Positions 43,599-56,107 of a stretch of 64,000 bases of DNA are shown in pieces. Within the stretch, counting starts at the first letter, position 1; every line of letters starts with the position of its first letter. Under the pieces are notes generated by a model. The model was not told where the DNA came from. It was given only the letters and a program-made list of their open reading frames with translations, and made no database searches. This DNA is from Rhopalosiphum padi (Eukaryota; Arthropoda; Insecta; Hemiptera; Aphididae), in the NCBI RefSeq assembly GCF_020882245.1, contig NC_083597.1, forward strand, positions 73,076,152 to 73,140,151, written 5' to 3'. The translations under genes were made by a program, and so were the position numbers.

Positions 43599-46500
43599 AG
43601 CCGAAGGTAATTCAGCGCGAGTCAAGGATCTCTTTATTTAATGTTGGTGTGCGTTTTATTATTAAAATTTTTTAATCGAGTTTACTTAAATCACACGTAT
43701 ATAGTACAACGACTTTCTGAAGTATCCATTACGTAAGTTTTCAGCGTAGTTAAGTGTAATAATACCACGTCGAGTACGTATGAATAAAAATCTGATAAAA
43801 ATATTAAATAATAAATTAAACACGCTATTTTTATTAATATTATTTGGGGATTGGTGAAATCATGATATTTATGGTATAAATAATAATAATAATGTGTATA
43901 ATAAATGATTAATTTTAAAAGCATATAATTAAAGCTTAATTTTGACTGGAAATTACATTAAATTGAAAATAGTTATCTCAATATTCTGAATGAAATATTT
44001 AATTCGATTTCTAATACATTAAATATACTGGGACTATGTCTAATTTTTGAGATATACGTATTAGTTATATTATTTCTATTTCCTATAAATAGAACAAAAA
44101 CATCACAGACTTTAAAAGAATTAGTCATATGAATCATTTCCAATAAACAAGCAATACATTTTCAAAATATAATTTATAATATAAAATATTTCAATTAAAA
44201 AAAAAATATGACATTCGACGGAAACACTGTGTTCTATATTTCTCAATGATTTATTGTTTTCACGCAAAATATACTCCAAATATTTGCCGTGTACTCCCAA
44301 AAGATTTAAGTGCGAGACGCTCGTAAAATCAGATTTATTGGTACCGAAATACAATTTTTACAGACACTCGTCCAGAGTACCCCTCTCTTTCTCCTCAAAT
44401 AACTCTCAAAATTGTACCAAACCGATCGCATTTCGTCTGCCCGTCTAGACGTCGAGCATTTATAATAGCAATTTGACGATATAAACTTATACAATGATAA
44501 CACTAGGACGCACTGGGTCATCGTTTATAGAAATATTATCTTACAAGGAAAACACTTCTACATCGAACTATCAAAATTAAAAACGGCGATTACCGCAAAA
44601 AGACGATACGAGATAAACAGTTATAAATTCATAATTTTTAAAGTACGTAAATATTATCGCTGTCATAATTCTTATTACACAATTATTATAGTGCCTTTTA
44701 TTAATAAAATCACCACAGCTACATGAAATATTTTTTTATAATAAAAACATAAAGGATGATTTGTTCGAGAAAAACTTGACAAGACCTGTAAATATTTATT
44801 AAACATCATGTTATTGTTAATTATTTCATATGTGTTTTTATATTATATATTTACTTTAATTTGGAGTAATTTAAATGGTTACATATTTTATACAAATATT
44901 ATTATAGAGTCTGTAGACTGTATACGACGTAAAAAAAAATAAGACAAAATGAAAACTTACGTGTTAAATGTATAATTTTTGTTTGAAACTAAACTTTTAC
45001 TAGGTATTTATTTATTTTTTAAAACAATCATTATGTTAACGTGATGTCTATGAGATGCAAATAATTCACGTAATATTGTTTTTGATACGTTTAAGCGTAC
45101 AATAACAAAGTACTGTACATGGTTTAACAAAATGAGTGAACTTAAAATTTAAAATGCAAAATATAATGGTAGGTAGGTACCTAGATACATTTATACGTAA
45201 ATAACGGAACTTTTATCAGCCTAGATCCATTTGATTTACTAAAACTGAGTACCAGAGTCTGGTGGTGCACACAAATCTCCTACCAAATCAACGTGTGATA
45301 TTTTTCAGAGAAAATTCGATTATATTTGACGGGTTTCAATAAACGCCCCCGAAAGTGAGTATAAGTATTTTATCGGTTAATCGAATTATTGTTGTTCGTA
45401 AAAGACTTATCATTCAAGCTAGAAAATACTACAGAAATAAAATGTTTTTTTTGTTATTTTTATTATAATTAATTAATTTAATTATAATTCTAAAAAATAA
45501 ATAATTGAAATCGATTGGACTATGTCGATTTCCACAAGCGGTTTTAGTTAGACCGTATTCCCCGATCTTGGTAATAAAAATAAGTGAAATTTGCAGCGGT
45601 GGCCATTGGGCGATTATTCACATCGTAAATACCGTCACGTATATTATAAATTATTATAAAACGCTAGCTTGGGTAGTGAATACCGTTGTTAAAACGTTAA
45701 AATGTGGTCCAAACTCGACGCAATTGTATATTTGTGTTATAATAAATCGTATCGGATATTATAATATAATTATATAAATATACATATAATGGATTATAAT
45801 TTAAAGCAGACACTCGACAGCAGCGGAGAGCGTTTTCAAAAAAAAAAAAAAATTATTTCGCCGTTTACTGCCGGCGCTAAAATGTATAAAAAAAGAATAA
45901 TAAACACAAGTATACGAGGAAAACCTATCCTCCCGAAAGCACCGAAAGCCTTTTGTCCGTCCCGGGTCGACGACGACAATTTAATCGTGTGTATATACAC
46001 GCCACCGGCGGTGAATCCGACTCCAACGATAATAACAACAGCAACAACAACAACAATACAATACACGACATTATTGTTATACGAGTTGAATTTACACACG
46101 CGCTCCCTTTGCATTTTGAAAGCCAACTCGCACGTTATTTATATTAAATTTAGAATATTATTGTGTTTGCGAAACTCACGCACCAGTGTATGTGTGAGCG
46201 CACGCTCGACCTACACAGTGTTGCAGCAGATAACCGACGCTGCCGCATATAAATTACAAGCGAAATAGGATCGGCGGGGTCAGAGTGGCTGAGTAGTACA
46301 ATGTAAATTTCGCGAGGAGGTGCGAAAAACGAGTTTCGGCTTTTATTTTTTCAAACCATTGTGTGTCGTTTGTGCGAGACGCCTCTGTGTTGTAGCAGGT
46401 CTCTCTTCCACACCATATCTTTCTCGCTCCATCTCTGCCAGTTATTCTCTCTCGTTTATTATTGTATCCTCTATCTGCGTTAGGCGTGCGTTTATCATAA

Positions 46501-47495
46501 TAATTATTGTGTGCCACGATAACGGGTCGTTTTTATATTATATTACAATAACGTGTGTAATTTGTTTCCCGACCACAGTACAATCGGTCCGCGGCATTAA
46601 ACGTGTATATTATTATTCGCAATATCATAATGCGATCATTGTTACGACGCAGACCCGAACATCGGATACCGCATACCGGGTTTTGGTTCTGTTTGCCGTG
46701 CTGCGACAGTCCACTACATTTCTCAACGACCATTTTCTCGCATACACCCGATAGCAACGAAAACAAAATAAAAAAACTTTTTGAGCAAAACTCTAAGCTA
46801 CATAATAAGTAACAATATTACGATAAAGGCAGCTGCCGAGACTCTAATGTCAATATTGCTTTAATCCTTTATCAAAAACCACGGAAAAAAAATATTTTTT
46901 ATAAAACGTCCGTATCGTAAAATATTATTGGAAATTTATTTTTGCGGTTTCCGGTGGTCTTCCAATACGCCGTACGTCATTAAAAAAACTCGAGAATATT
47001 AAATAATGACTTTTTTAGAATACATACAATCTACAGTTGCGCCGGTAACAGGTGGTAACCACGAGGTCTCCAAATTATCAGCTCCTACCGGAAAATTACG
47101 TTTAACGAGAACCGACAATAAATCGGAGTTTTTATATCATTATTATAATATCGTAAAGTCAAATGCTATTTTATGTCAGTATCAACCTAACGTAAACATT
47201 AATGACAATATTTTTGTCAGAAGTCGATGCACAAACGGACACCGTTAGTGAATATGTTCACCGAAAGCATCATAAACAAGCCACAAAACGAATGTAAAAT
47301 GTGTATATTATTGTTATAACATACGAAGTATTATAATTACACGAGCAAAATGGGTGTTATTGATGACTGCGATTTGTGAGTATCGAATTTAGAACACGCT
47401 TTACACGGGTTCGTCGGATATTGCATAATATTATATGATAATATATTATAAAATAATATGACATTATTTGCTATCGGTAGCATATTCACAACAAA

Positions 47496-47530
<35 letters not shown>

Positions 47531-50500
47531 TAACAATATGTAACCGTGTGTTACTACCTTTCCGTGACGACACAACGCTCGAATCGGACCAAAAATATTG
47601 GCATTTGGCATGTTTAATAATATAATATACTTTATAAATAAAAATTTAGTTTTAATTCGGCTACAGACACTAAATAATAAATTTGTCTATATTTGATTTT
47701 TACAGTACCTACTAATCAAATTGCGTTAAATTGTATACATATATATTAACCATAAGCGTTTGTATTTATTTTGACAGCCTTCCCTCTTCCTCAGAAATTG
47801 TTGATGTGAGTACCAATGAATATATTGCATAATTCCAATCGTGCATTTACGTTATAGCTATTATTGTTTTTAGTGCTGCTATACTTTTTACTTGGCACAT
47901 AAAAAGTTAAAACCTTGTTATCTGTACATCGTAAATACAAAAAAAGGCACAATAACCTTTAATATACACTGGCACCAGTATAATTTTGAGGCAATAATAA
48001 TAATAACAATTGTCGATATTGGTGTGTATTGTCGATTTATCGATACATTCTATTTAATAACAACAGTAAGTCACGACGGTAATATCGTTCAAATCATTAT
48101 ATTTAATGCGTTAACTGACAACGTTCATACGATTTGAACGTCGTGCGTTAGACGAAATTATATGTGCAATTCATAATATTTTGTAGTAATTATTATAGTT
48201 GCGATCATCGTTATTAATATCGTCACGTCTATAAAATTTGTAAATCGGTATAGCACTCGAACTTTATCCACCAAACTGTTATTTTGGTGATTTTTATATT
48301 TATTTGTGCGCTACTCCAATACTGGAATCGATTGTTGAAAATATTGACAGCGTGCCAAAACAAAATATTATTTGCAACCATATTATTATATTGTAGCGGA
48401 TATTTTTTAGTGTTTTTGGTTGTAAAATATATTATTCTATGTTTTTTGTTTGTTTCGTGTGCTCCATATATTATAATATTAAAATATACAACATTTCTTT
48501 TTTCTTTTTTCTCCACAAAAAAACAAAAAAAAATAAGAAAAAAAATCGGCCGTCCGTATAACAAACGTTCAATAGTATTCAAATATTCTCATATTTTTGA
48601 GGTTTGACAAAATATTGATAAAATAAAATGAACATAATACAACTTTAAGGTTTTTTTTATTCAAATATTAATGTAGTTCCGTCGAATATATTGATTAAAT
48701 ACTCGTACCCGAATCGCAGTATATATATTTTAATCATAATACTAGAATACCATAATTGCGTAAAAAGTATTTGGTACAACTACAATACATAATTAACATT
48801 TCGTAAGGAGATAAATTATATTAAACATAATTTTGAGTATTATGCCACGCCCGCTTTACATATTTCACGTAGAAAATCGTTTATTTTTTATTACGTCTAC
48901 GGAATAATTTAAAATCCTGAGTTACCTATATTGTGTATAATAATAATAATAATAATATACATCGTTTTATTTACGACAATACAGCCCGTATGATTAACGA
49001 TTTTTATTCTTTTGGAAAATTTGTTATTCGATAACTGTCTCGGCTGTCAGCGGGACGCGTCGCCGTGGTCGCCATCCCGCAAGAGAAATCTTTATTAAAA
49101 ATATTTTATACTCTCAAATATTTTATATACGCTTTATATCTCACCGTTAACCTCCAAAGACACCGCAAACAACAAAGTTGAATTGGTATAATGCATATTG
49201 ATATTGCTTATACTGTTACGGTGCTGTCAAATGTTATTCATAATTTTTTACATCCCCTCTCTATCATGATAATATATCGTCAAGAGTAAACCTCAATCCG
49301 TTGTGTGCGAAAATAATAATATTTGCACGGCCATGCATCGTATCAAACTTTGATGTATTGAAAAATCTGTTATGCAAACAACAGCGTATATAAATATAAT
49401 AATTATTATCGTAATTTAGATTCATATAGTAATATAATTTAAATAACGTCAATATTATTATATTTATGTATACAAGATACAAACAATCGCCCAGTTGACA
49501 TATGGAATTTATTGTTTCTGTGATATTCAATATCAATAAAAATCAATGTTTATATTTGCGTAAAAAATCCACAGACGAGTCAATTGCACTTATAATTTTG
49601 AAATTTTGTACACAGAGCATGTGCATATTAAAGCCCTATTTGTATTAACGAGAAGCTCACTCAGGGATTTTTTGGATCGCGTATAACAATTATATTTTGT
49701 TTGTACATAGTAACTGTTGATTAAAGAAGCCAAAACAGTTATTATAATTGGATATAATTTTAAATCTGTACTTTATTTACAGAAAAAACAACCCGAATCA
49801 CTGTGTTAAATATCTTTGGAGTTATTAGATTTAATTTTACTGAGTTTAAGAATAGGTAAACATATACGAGCATTTAATTTTCCACGGACAACTTCGTGTA
49901 GAATTAGCTAGTAGATAATAGTGCAGATATTTGTATATTAAAGTACTTTGTACTATAATGTATTTTATGATTTCGTCGTAAGATTTTTTTTTTTATATCG
50001 CTCTTGTTCCAGACGTGTAAATCAAGATTGAAAATTATAAATTGAACCAGAGAAGCGCATACGTTGCGTTTTATGCAGTAATGCATTTTAGCAGTGACGC
50101 GTACGTATGTTTCGTTATTGACACTGCACTCGTCTAGTATCGACAGTATCGCCCATGGCGAACAATACATTATGCACTATGCAGTATGCACTGTCGCCGA
50201 TTCGAGTAGTACCTATAAAAGTTTAAGTTATACGAGAATTGTTTCGAACAACAATCGACCCAGAAAACGATAACGATCTACCGTTAGTAGGAAGTAGCGT
50301 GTTGTCCATGTCTGCTTATACATTGTGCATATATGCATTCGGCGAGATAAATTTCGTGCCGTCAACTTAAAGTTTGATGTTATTATTCACTGTTCTAATA
50401 TTATTAAATCTAACGACGCGAAATCGGTTCTTATTAAATCGAATTTGCTATTATTATACTATATCGTATACGTTCGTTAGACGAAAACAGCGCGCATGTG

Positions 50501-53500
50501 GGCGTGGCGTGTTTTTATCGTTACCGTTTCCTGTTCAGATCGAAGTTTGAAACAATATTTCGTACTGAGATAATATATACCACCGCAAAGCGCAATAGAA
50601 GAACCTCAACTGCGGTATACAACAATATAATATCATGTAATAATAATAAGGATTTTATGGTGGTATAACCACCAGAGACGCAGTGCACTCATTCCAGCTC
50701 TGATGTATCTCCAAGAGAGAGAATCATAGCATACTTAAATGCCACGGGAAACCATTATCAGTGAGCTTCCGTATAGTGCAAACAACTAACAGGTACAATA
50801 AAGTTTTTTTTTGTTTCCGGGATCGCAGTAAAAATATTATAATAATATTTAAACAAATCTATTATATAATTTATATTTTATTATTGCTATTATTATTATT
50901 TTTTTTTTTTTTTTATCAACAATATTGATCTGATTTTATGGCTACAAAATGTATACCGTTACTATAATTACTTTATGCTGAAAACGTCGAATAATAATTC
51001 AGGCATCTAATGTTTTGGAATGTCAACTTCACACGCAATAAATTACGAATTTAAGCACTTGCACTGCACCCACTAAATTACGATTTTATAATATAACATA
51101 CAAATAGTGTACATAATATAAAAATTTAGACGTAAACTTATTATACGTACCACTACAAAATATTTTGTTATACTAATACAACATTATCATAAATTTGAAA
51201 GAAAAGCTATGATCGACTTAATTATTCAAATAGTTTTAAAATCAAAGTATATAACTTTGAAGTACTTATCGCTATAGTAGATAGAAATGAGTTTAAATTC
51301 ATACAGCACAAATACGAGTGATAGTATTGAAAAAAAGTGATAGTTCGCCAAAAAAAAAAATATTAAAACACGATATACTATTTATTTTATAACACTATAA
51401 ATCATAAGTTAAAACTAATATATTATTTGCAAGCCGATATCGATTTAGTTAATTATTCAAATCATTCGTTTGAATGTTAACATAAATATATAAAAATAAA
51501 AACAAAATGTTTTCATTAAGAGAATTTATAGCGCAATCGTTGGCCACTGAAATAATCACTCCGTTCAGTTAGTGATAGGTAAAAGCACCATTATATTAAT
51601 TAATGTAATAGTAGTAGAGCCAGAATGGAAAGAGAGTCGAAGAGGGATGTATTTTTTCACTATATAATAATAAACGATTCAAAGATTATACTTAAAACGA
51701 GTGGTGTGGCTCTTTTTGTCGTCCCGTAATAAAAATGGCAATTATAGCTTTACTTTCGTGTTAAGTACGATGAAAAAAAGCGATTATTTTGCAAGGATTA
51801 CAACGATATCTCCAAGGCACAGACTCTCCTACCGGACAAAAACTACCTATGTAAAATATATATAAATACACAATGATATCGTTATGTGACAGTGTCCTGA
51901 GTATATAATAATTATCGTATAATGCTATTGTGCAGTTCTCGGAAACGTCTGCCGCACATGCAAAAATAACGGGGAAAAAAATAACTTGTTTTTAGCTTTA
52001 TTCGTAGTAAAAAATATTAATCGTAATAATAAATAGCCCTAGCTGTTGATATATAATCGGTTAACATTAAATCGTTATGATATCGAAATATTAGTTTAAA
52101 AATATGTTTTGGTTTGAGAGTTCATAATATTAGGTGCACGAAAAGAAATAAAATGATACCCTTAATAGCAATATAATGCATGAAAAATTCGTTCTAAAAA
52201 TGTGTGTCTTCCGTACATCGTCGTATTTTTGTAAAATTACATAGATGATTAAAAATACAAATTTGTGTAATGGTAATTCCGTAACAAGACGGAACAGGAA
52301 AGAGACACTATTACAATCAAATAATTTATCGACAAATTTAGAAGTGGAAAATATATAAATCCATAATCAATTAAAGGGAATAGAAAAATAATTTTAATAA
52401 GATACGATGTTAGCAAATCGATTAACACCTTTTGATTACATTTTAATGTTTCAAAGTGTTTAATACTTCATGAATGGTTCAAACGTTATTCGTACACAAT
52501 GCTTTATCATAAGTACGTGATAATAATAATATTACATAAATATTTTGCTGCAGTTAAAATCAATGGAAATATTGTCGAAATCATACGACGACAACAATAA
52601 TAATGACATAATACATAATACGAATCCCCCCGAGGGAAAACCGATAAATTCACTGTGGCAGTCAGACTATCGTTAAGCGCTGAATTTATATGTTTTTATG
52701 AAACTCTATAGTATATACAAATACGATACTACGTTTATTTTATACTGACGTTTTGTTTTTTATAAAAGTGTAATATTTTTTACCGATTTAACTAGATGTC
52801 CGCGTGTGTGCGAGGATAATCTAGCGTTTTTCGCAGTCTCTGGCGAAATAAATGCGCATGATAATAATTAATGATACATTTACGTATGATATGGACACCA
52901 ATTGTACAAATATTCTAATGTATTATTAGTTCATATCTAAAATTCGTTCATCATTGTTACCTATTCAAATTATAATTTGTTTTGTTTTTATATTTGATCT
53001 ATAATGACTCGTTTGGGATTGACCGTAGGAACTGATTTCTTTTAATGACTTTTAATGATAACATGAATAAGAACACACATATCATCATTATTATGTCACT
53101 TAAAAATAAAGGGCCGCATATTTTAGGGTTTCATATTATGGACAATTTTTTACGGTGTCTTTGTCACTTTCTTTCTTGCTTCCAAAGTCGAAGGATAGCT
53201 GAAAACTAGACTTTTCAACGAAAAAAAAGGTAGTATTAGGAAGCGATAATCATTTAGTAATTGAGACAGTTTAGTCATACCGGACGTGAGTTGATCACCA
53301 TGTGCGTACATGCAGAAGGTGAATCGCGATTATGTGTGTACATTTACTCGGCATGCAAGTAAGTTTCCGTATCCTAGTGCGAAAGGAAGTACGAATGAGC
53401 CTACTTAGCTTGTAAGCGTACCATCTAGTGTGAGTGTACACACTAACATTGTGCATTTTTCGGTCCTGCGTGCATTTAATAGGCTAGTCATCATACTCAG

Positions 53501-56058
53501 CGTATATTATGTACGTATTTTATTCATTCTTTGTCCCAAATTTATCACTATCACACGGAGTCATAATAATATAGTTCAAACGATAAATGCCCACGACTAT
53601 AAATGAGATTTTTTTATATTTTATAGAATAATGAATTATGTATAGGTACGGCTATTGTTTAATTTCCGAGCACATGACCTCAAAAGCTATCCAAACGTCA
53701 CGAAACGATGTTATTAAAATATTATTGGGTGTTACGACGGCGGGAAGCGCTGTAAATTTTTACGGATTAACACAGCCTGTATACGTGTCATCAGGTTAAA
53801 TATTATTTCCATGCGAATGACTGCAATCAGTCGCGTGTTGGCAGGGCGCGGTGTTGACCCTTACCTTGAGTAGTCACGTATGCCGTATTAAAGGATTGTA
53901 CAAAACGTAGTTTTAACGACTCTCGTCGACGTACACTATATTGTTATACAAAACCGTACAATAATAATCTATGGAGAGGGAATAAACGCTACGATATCAT
54001 TATTAAGACAACATTTGTAACGATTTTATCTGGACATTATAACTGGAATGAATGTAAAAGGAAGAGGGACGATGAATAAGCCAATCGAGAAACACAACTA
54101 CAACGTCCTAAAAACTGATATAATAATTAAGATGTGTAGACGAACATAAAATTAATAGGTATAAATAAAACCAATATAAAAAATCGTGATATTGGCAAAA
54201 AAACAAGGGTCTAAATCCAAAGACGATTAATAAATAATATGTTAGGCAGAAAAAAAAATAATTACTATCTATGTTTAAGACATAAGAACAAAAAGTGTAA
54301 ATTAATGACAAACGACTTTTGCAATTAAAACTGAAAATCGATAAAAAAAAAATAACTATTAACAATCTGTGTTAATCGATCATTGGGTGGCAATTGATAA
54401 TGTTCGATAATCGAGCGTCGTCGTTCCTATATCACTTACGTTCTATTCCGTATTCGACGGGTGGAACAAGACATTCAACAGCGACATCATCGCTGTGCGT
54501 ATGTAACGTATTTATTGTTGACTCTAAAGAATAACTGTACACTAGTGATTGTTACTTCAGACGATTTGCGATGTACTAATGAGTATTTTCTGTTATTCAT
54601 TACGCTCAAAATATTATAAAGTCTCGTTACGATATATACTTATCCGGGTAATTTCGCATCATAATCGTTTTGTATTTTGTAAAAGCGTGAGGTAAATATG
54701 AGATATTTTTTTGAAAAGCGTTTTGATCACAAGAAGATCATCAACTCGTTACCGAAGAAACCGAATTAATATTACACGTGACTCTGTAGTGATATTTCGG
54801 GATATGTCTACATTTGAGAATGTACATTCATCAATATATTTCAGTGGTTGAAACCAAAATTATTTTTAGTTTTAATTTTATTTTTAAACATTAGTATTGA
54901 TTTTGTATGATTTCAATTTTTGTTTTGATTACTGGTATTGATTTTTTCCTATGTTTATTTCGTTTTCTATACTTATTTCAATTTTTAATGGTTCTTACCG
55001 GTATTTAAAACTTGTATTGAATACTGTTTTCAAGCCATAAATTATACTGGATCGTCAGACAAAAATAATTATAATCATAAAGACTACACTTTTTTTACAC
55101 ACTTTTCGGCATCGTATACATTTGCAATTCCAAGAATATTGTGACAATAATAATGCATTGGTGAAGAAAGTCTAATACACTCCGAGTATGCAATTTTGTT
55201 ACATCAGCCTTTGCAATATAGTACACTTTTCTCCTATTTGACAAACCTGGCCTATGATTTCGATTTAAATTTAATATTATTATTATTTTATTAGTCAAAC
55301 TTCCATAACAGTATTACGGTGCTGTCGAATTTACTAGTTTATAATTTGTTAAATTTGCATACAATTCAAAAAATTAGTTTAGGTTAGTTTTTACGAATAA
55401 AAAATGTATTTTTAAATTCCTCTAATAAAGTACGATTTAATAATTATATTATCATATCTATCCTTTTCAAAAGTGTTATTAAGTATATAAATTAGAATGT
55501 TTTTTTTTTTTTTTGAATATGTTCTACCTATTCTTAAAATATTATTATTAACTTAGTTAAAAAAAAAAAAATTACCAAATATATATTTATTTTATAATTA
55601 CAGAATTCACATAAATTTAGTTTTACCTATAAAAATTTACTAAGTTTACATTTCTATGGTTTAATTATACCAAAAACACAGATATTACTTATATTACTAA
55701 ATATATAGTCTAGGTAGTAGAAAGTTGGTACCTATGTCCTATATACTCATACCTTATGCATAGATAGTTACTTAAAACTTTGTTTTCAAAGAAATCTATA
55801 GCATTCGATTCATTATATTATATAAATATTTTTAATATTGTATAATTACTAACATCTTGCATTAGCATATTTTTATAGAATAGTCTCGAGTTATAAATTA
55901 ATATATTTTTTTTTTTTTTTTGGTATAAATGTAAAATAATTAATTAAAATAAAACGTTTGAGTTTACACTCGTTTTTATATTTTATTTCCTGTATACAAA
56001 AAGAGGAGATTAGACGATTTTAAGAACTTTAAAATTATTATTATGCCATATTAAGGCA

Positions 56059-56107
<49 letters not shown>

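Noticed and set aside
47006..47248. 80-codon plus-strand frame in intron 1
   Set aside because: It looks slightly protein-like (SKLSAPTGKLRLTRTD) but has no acceptor, no donor and no family resemblance.
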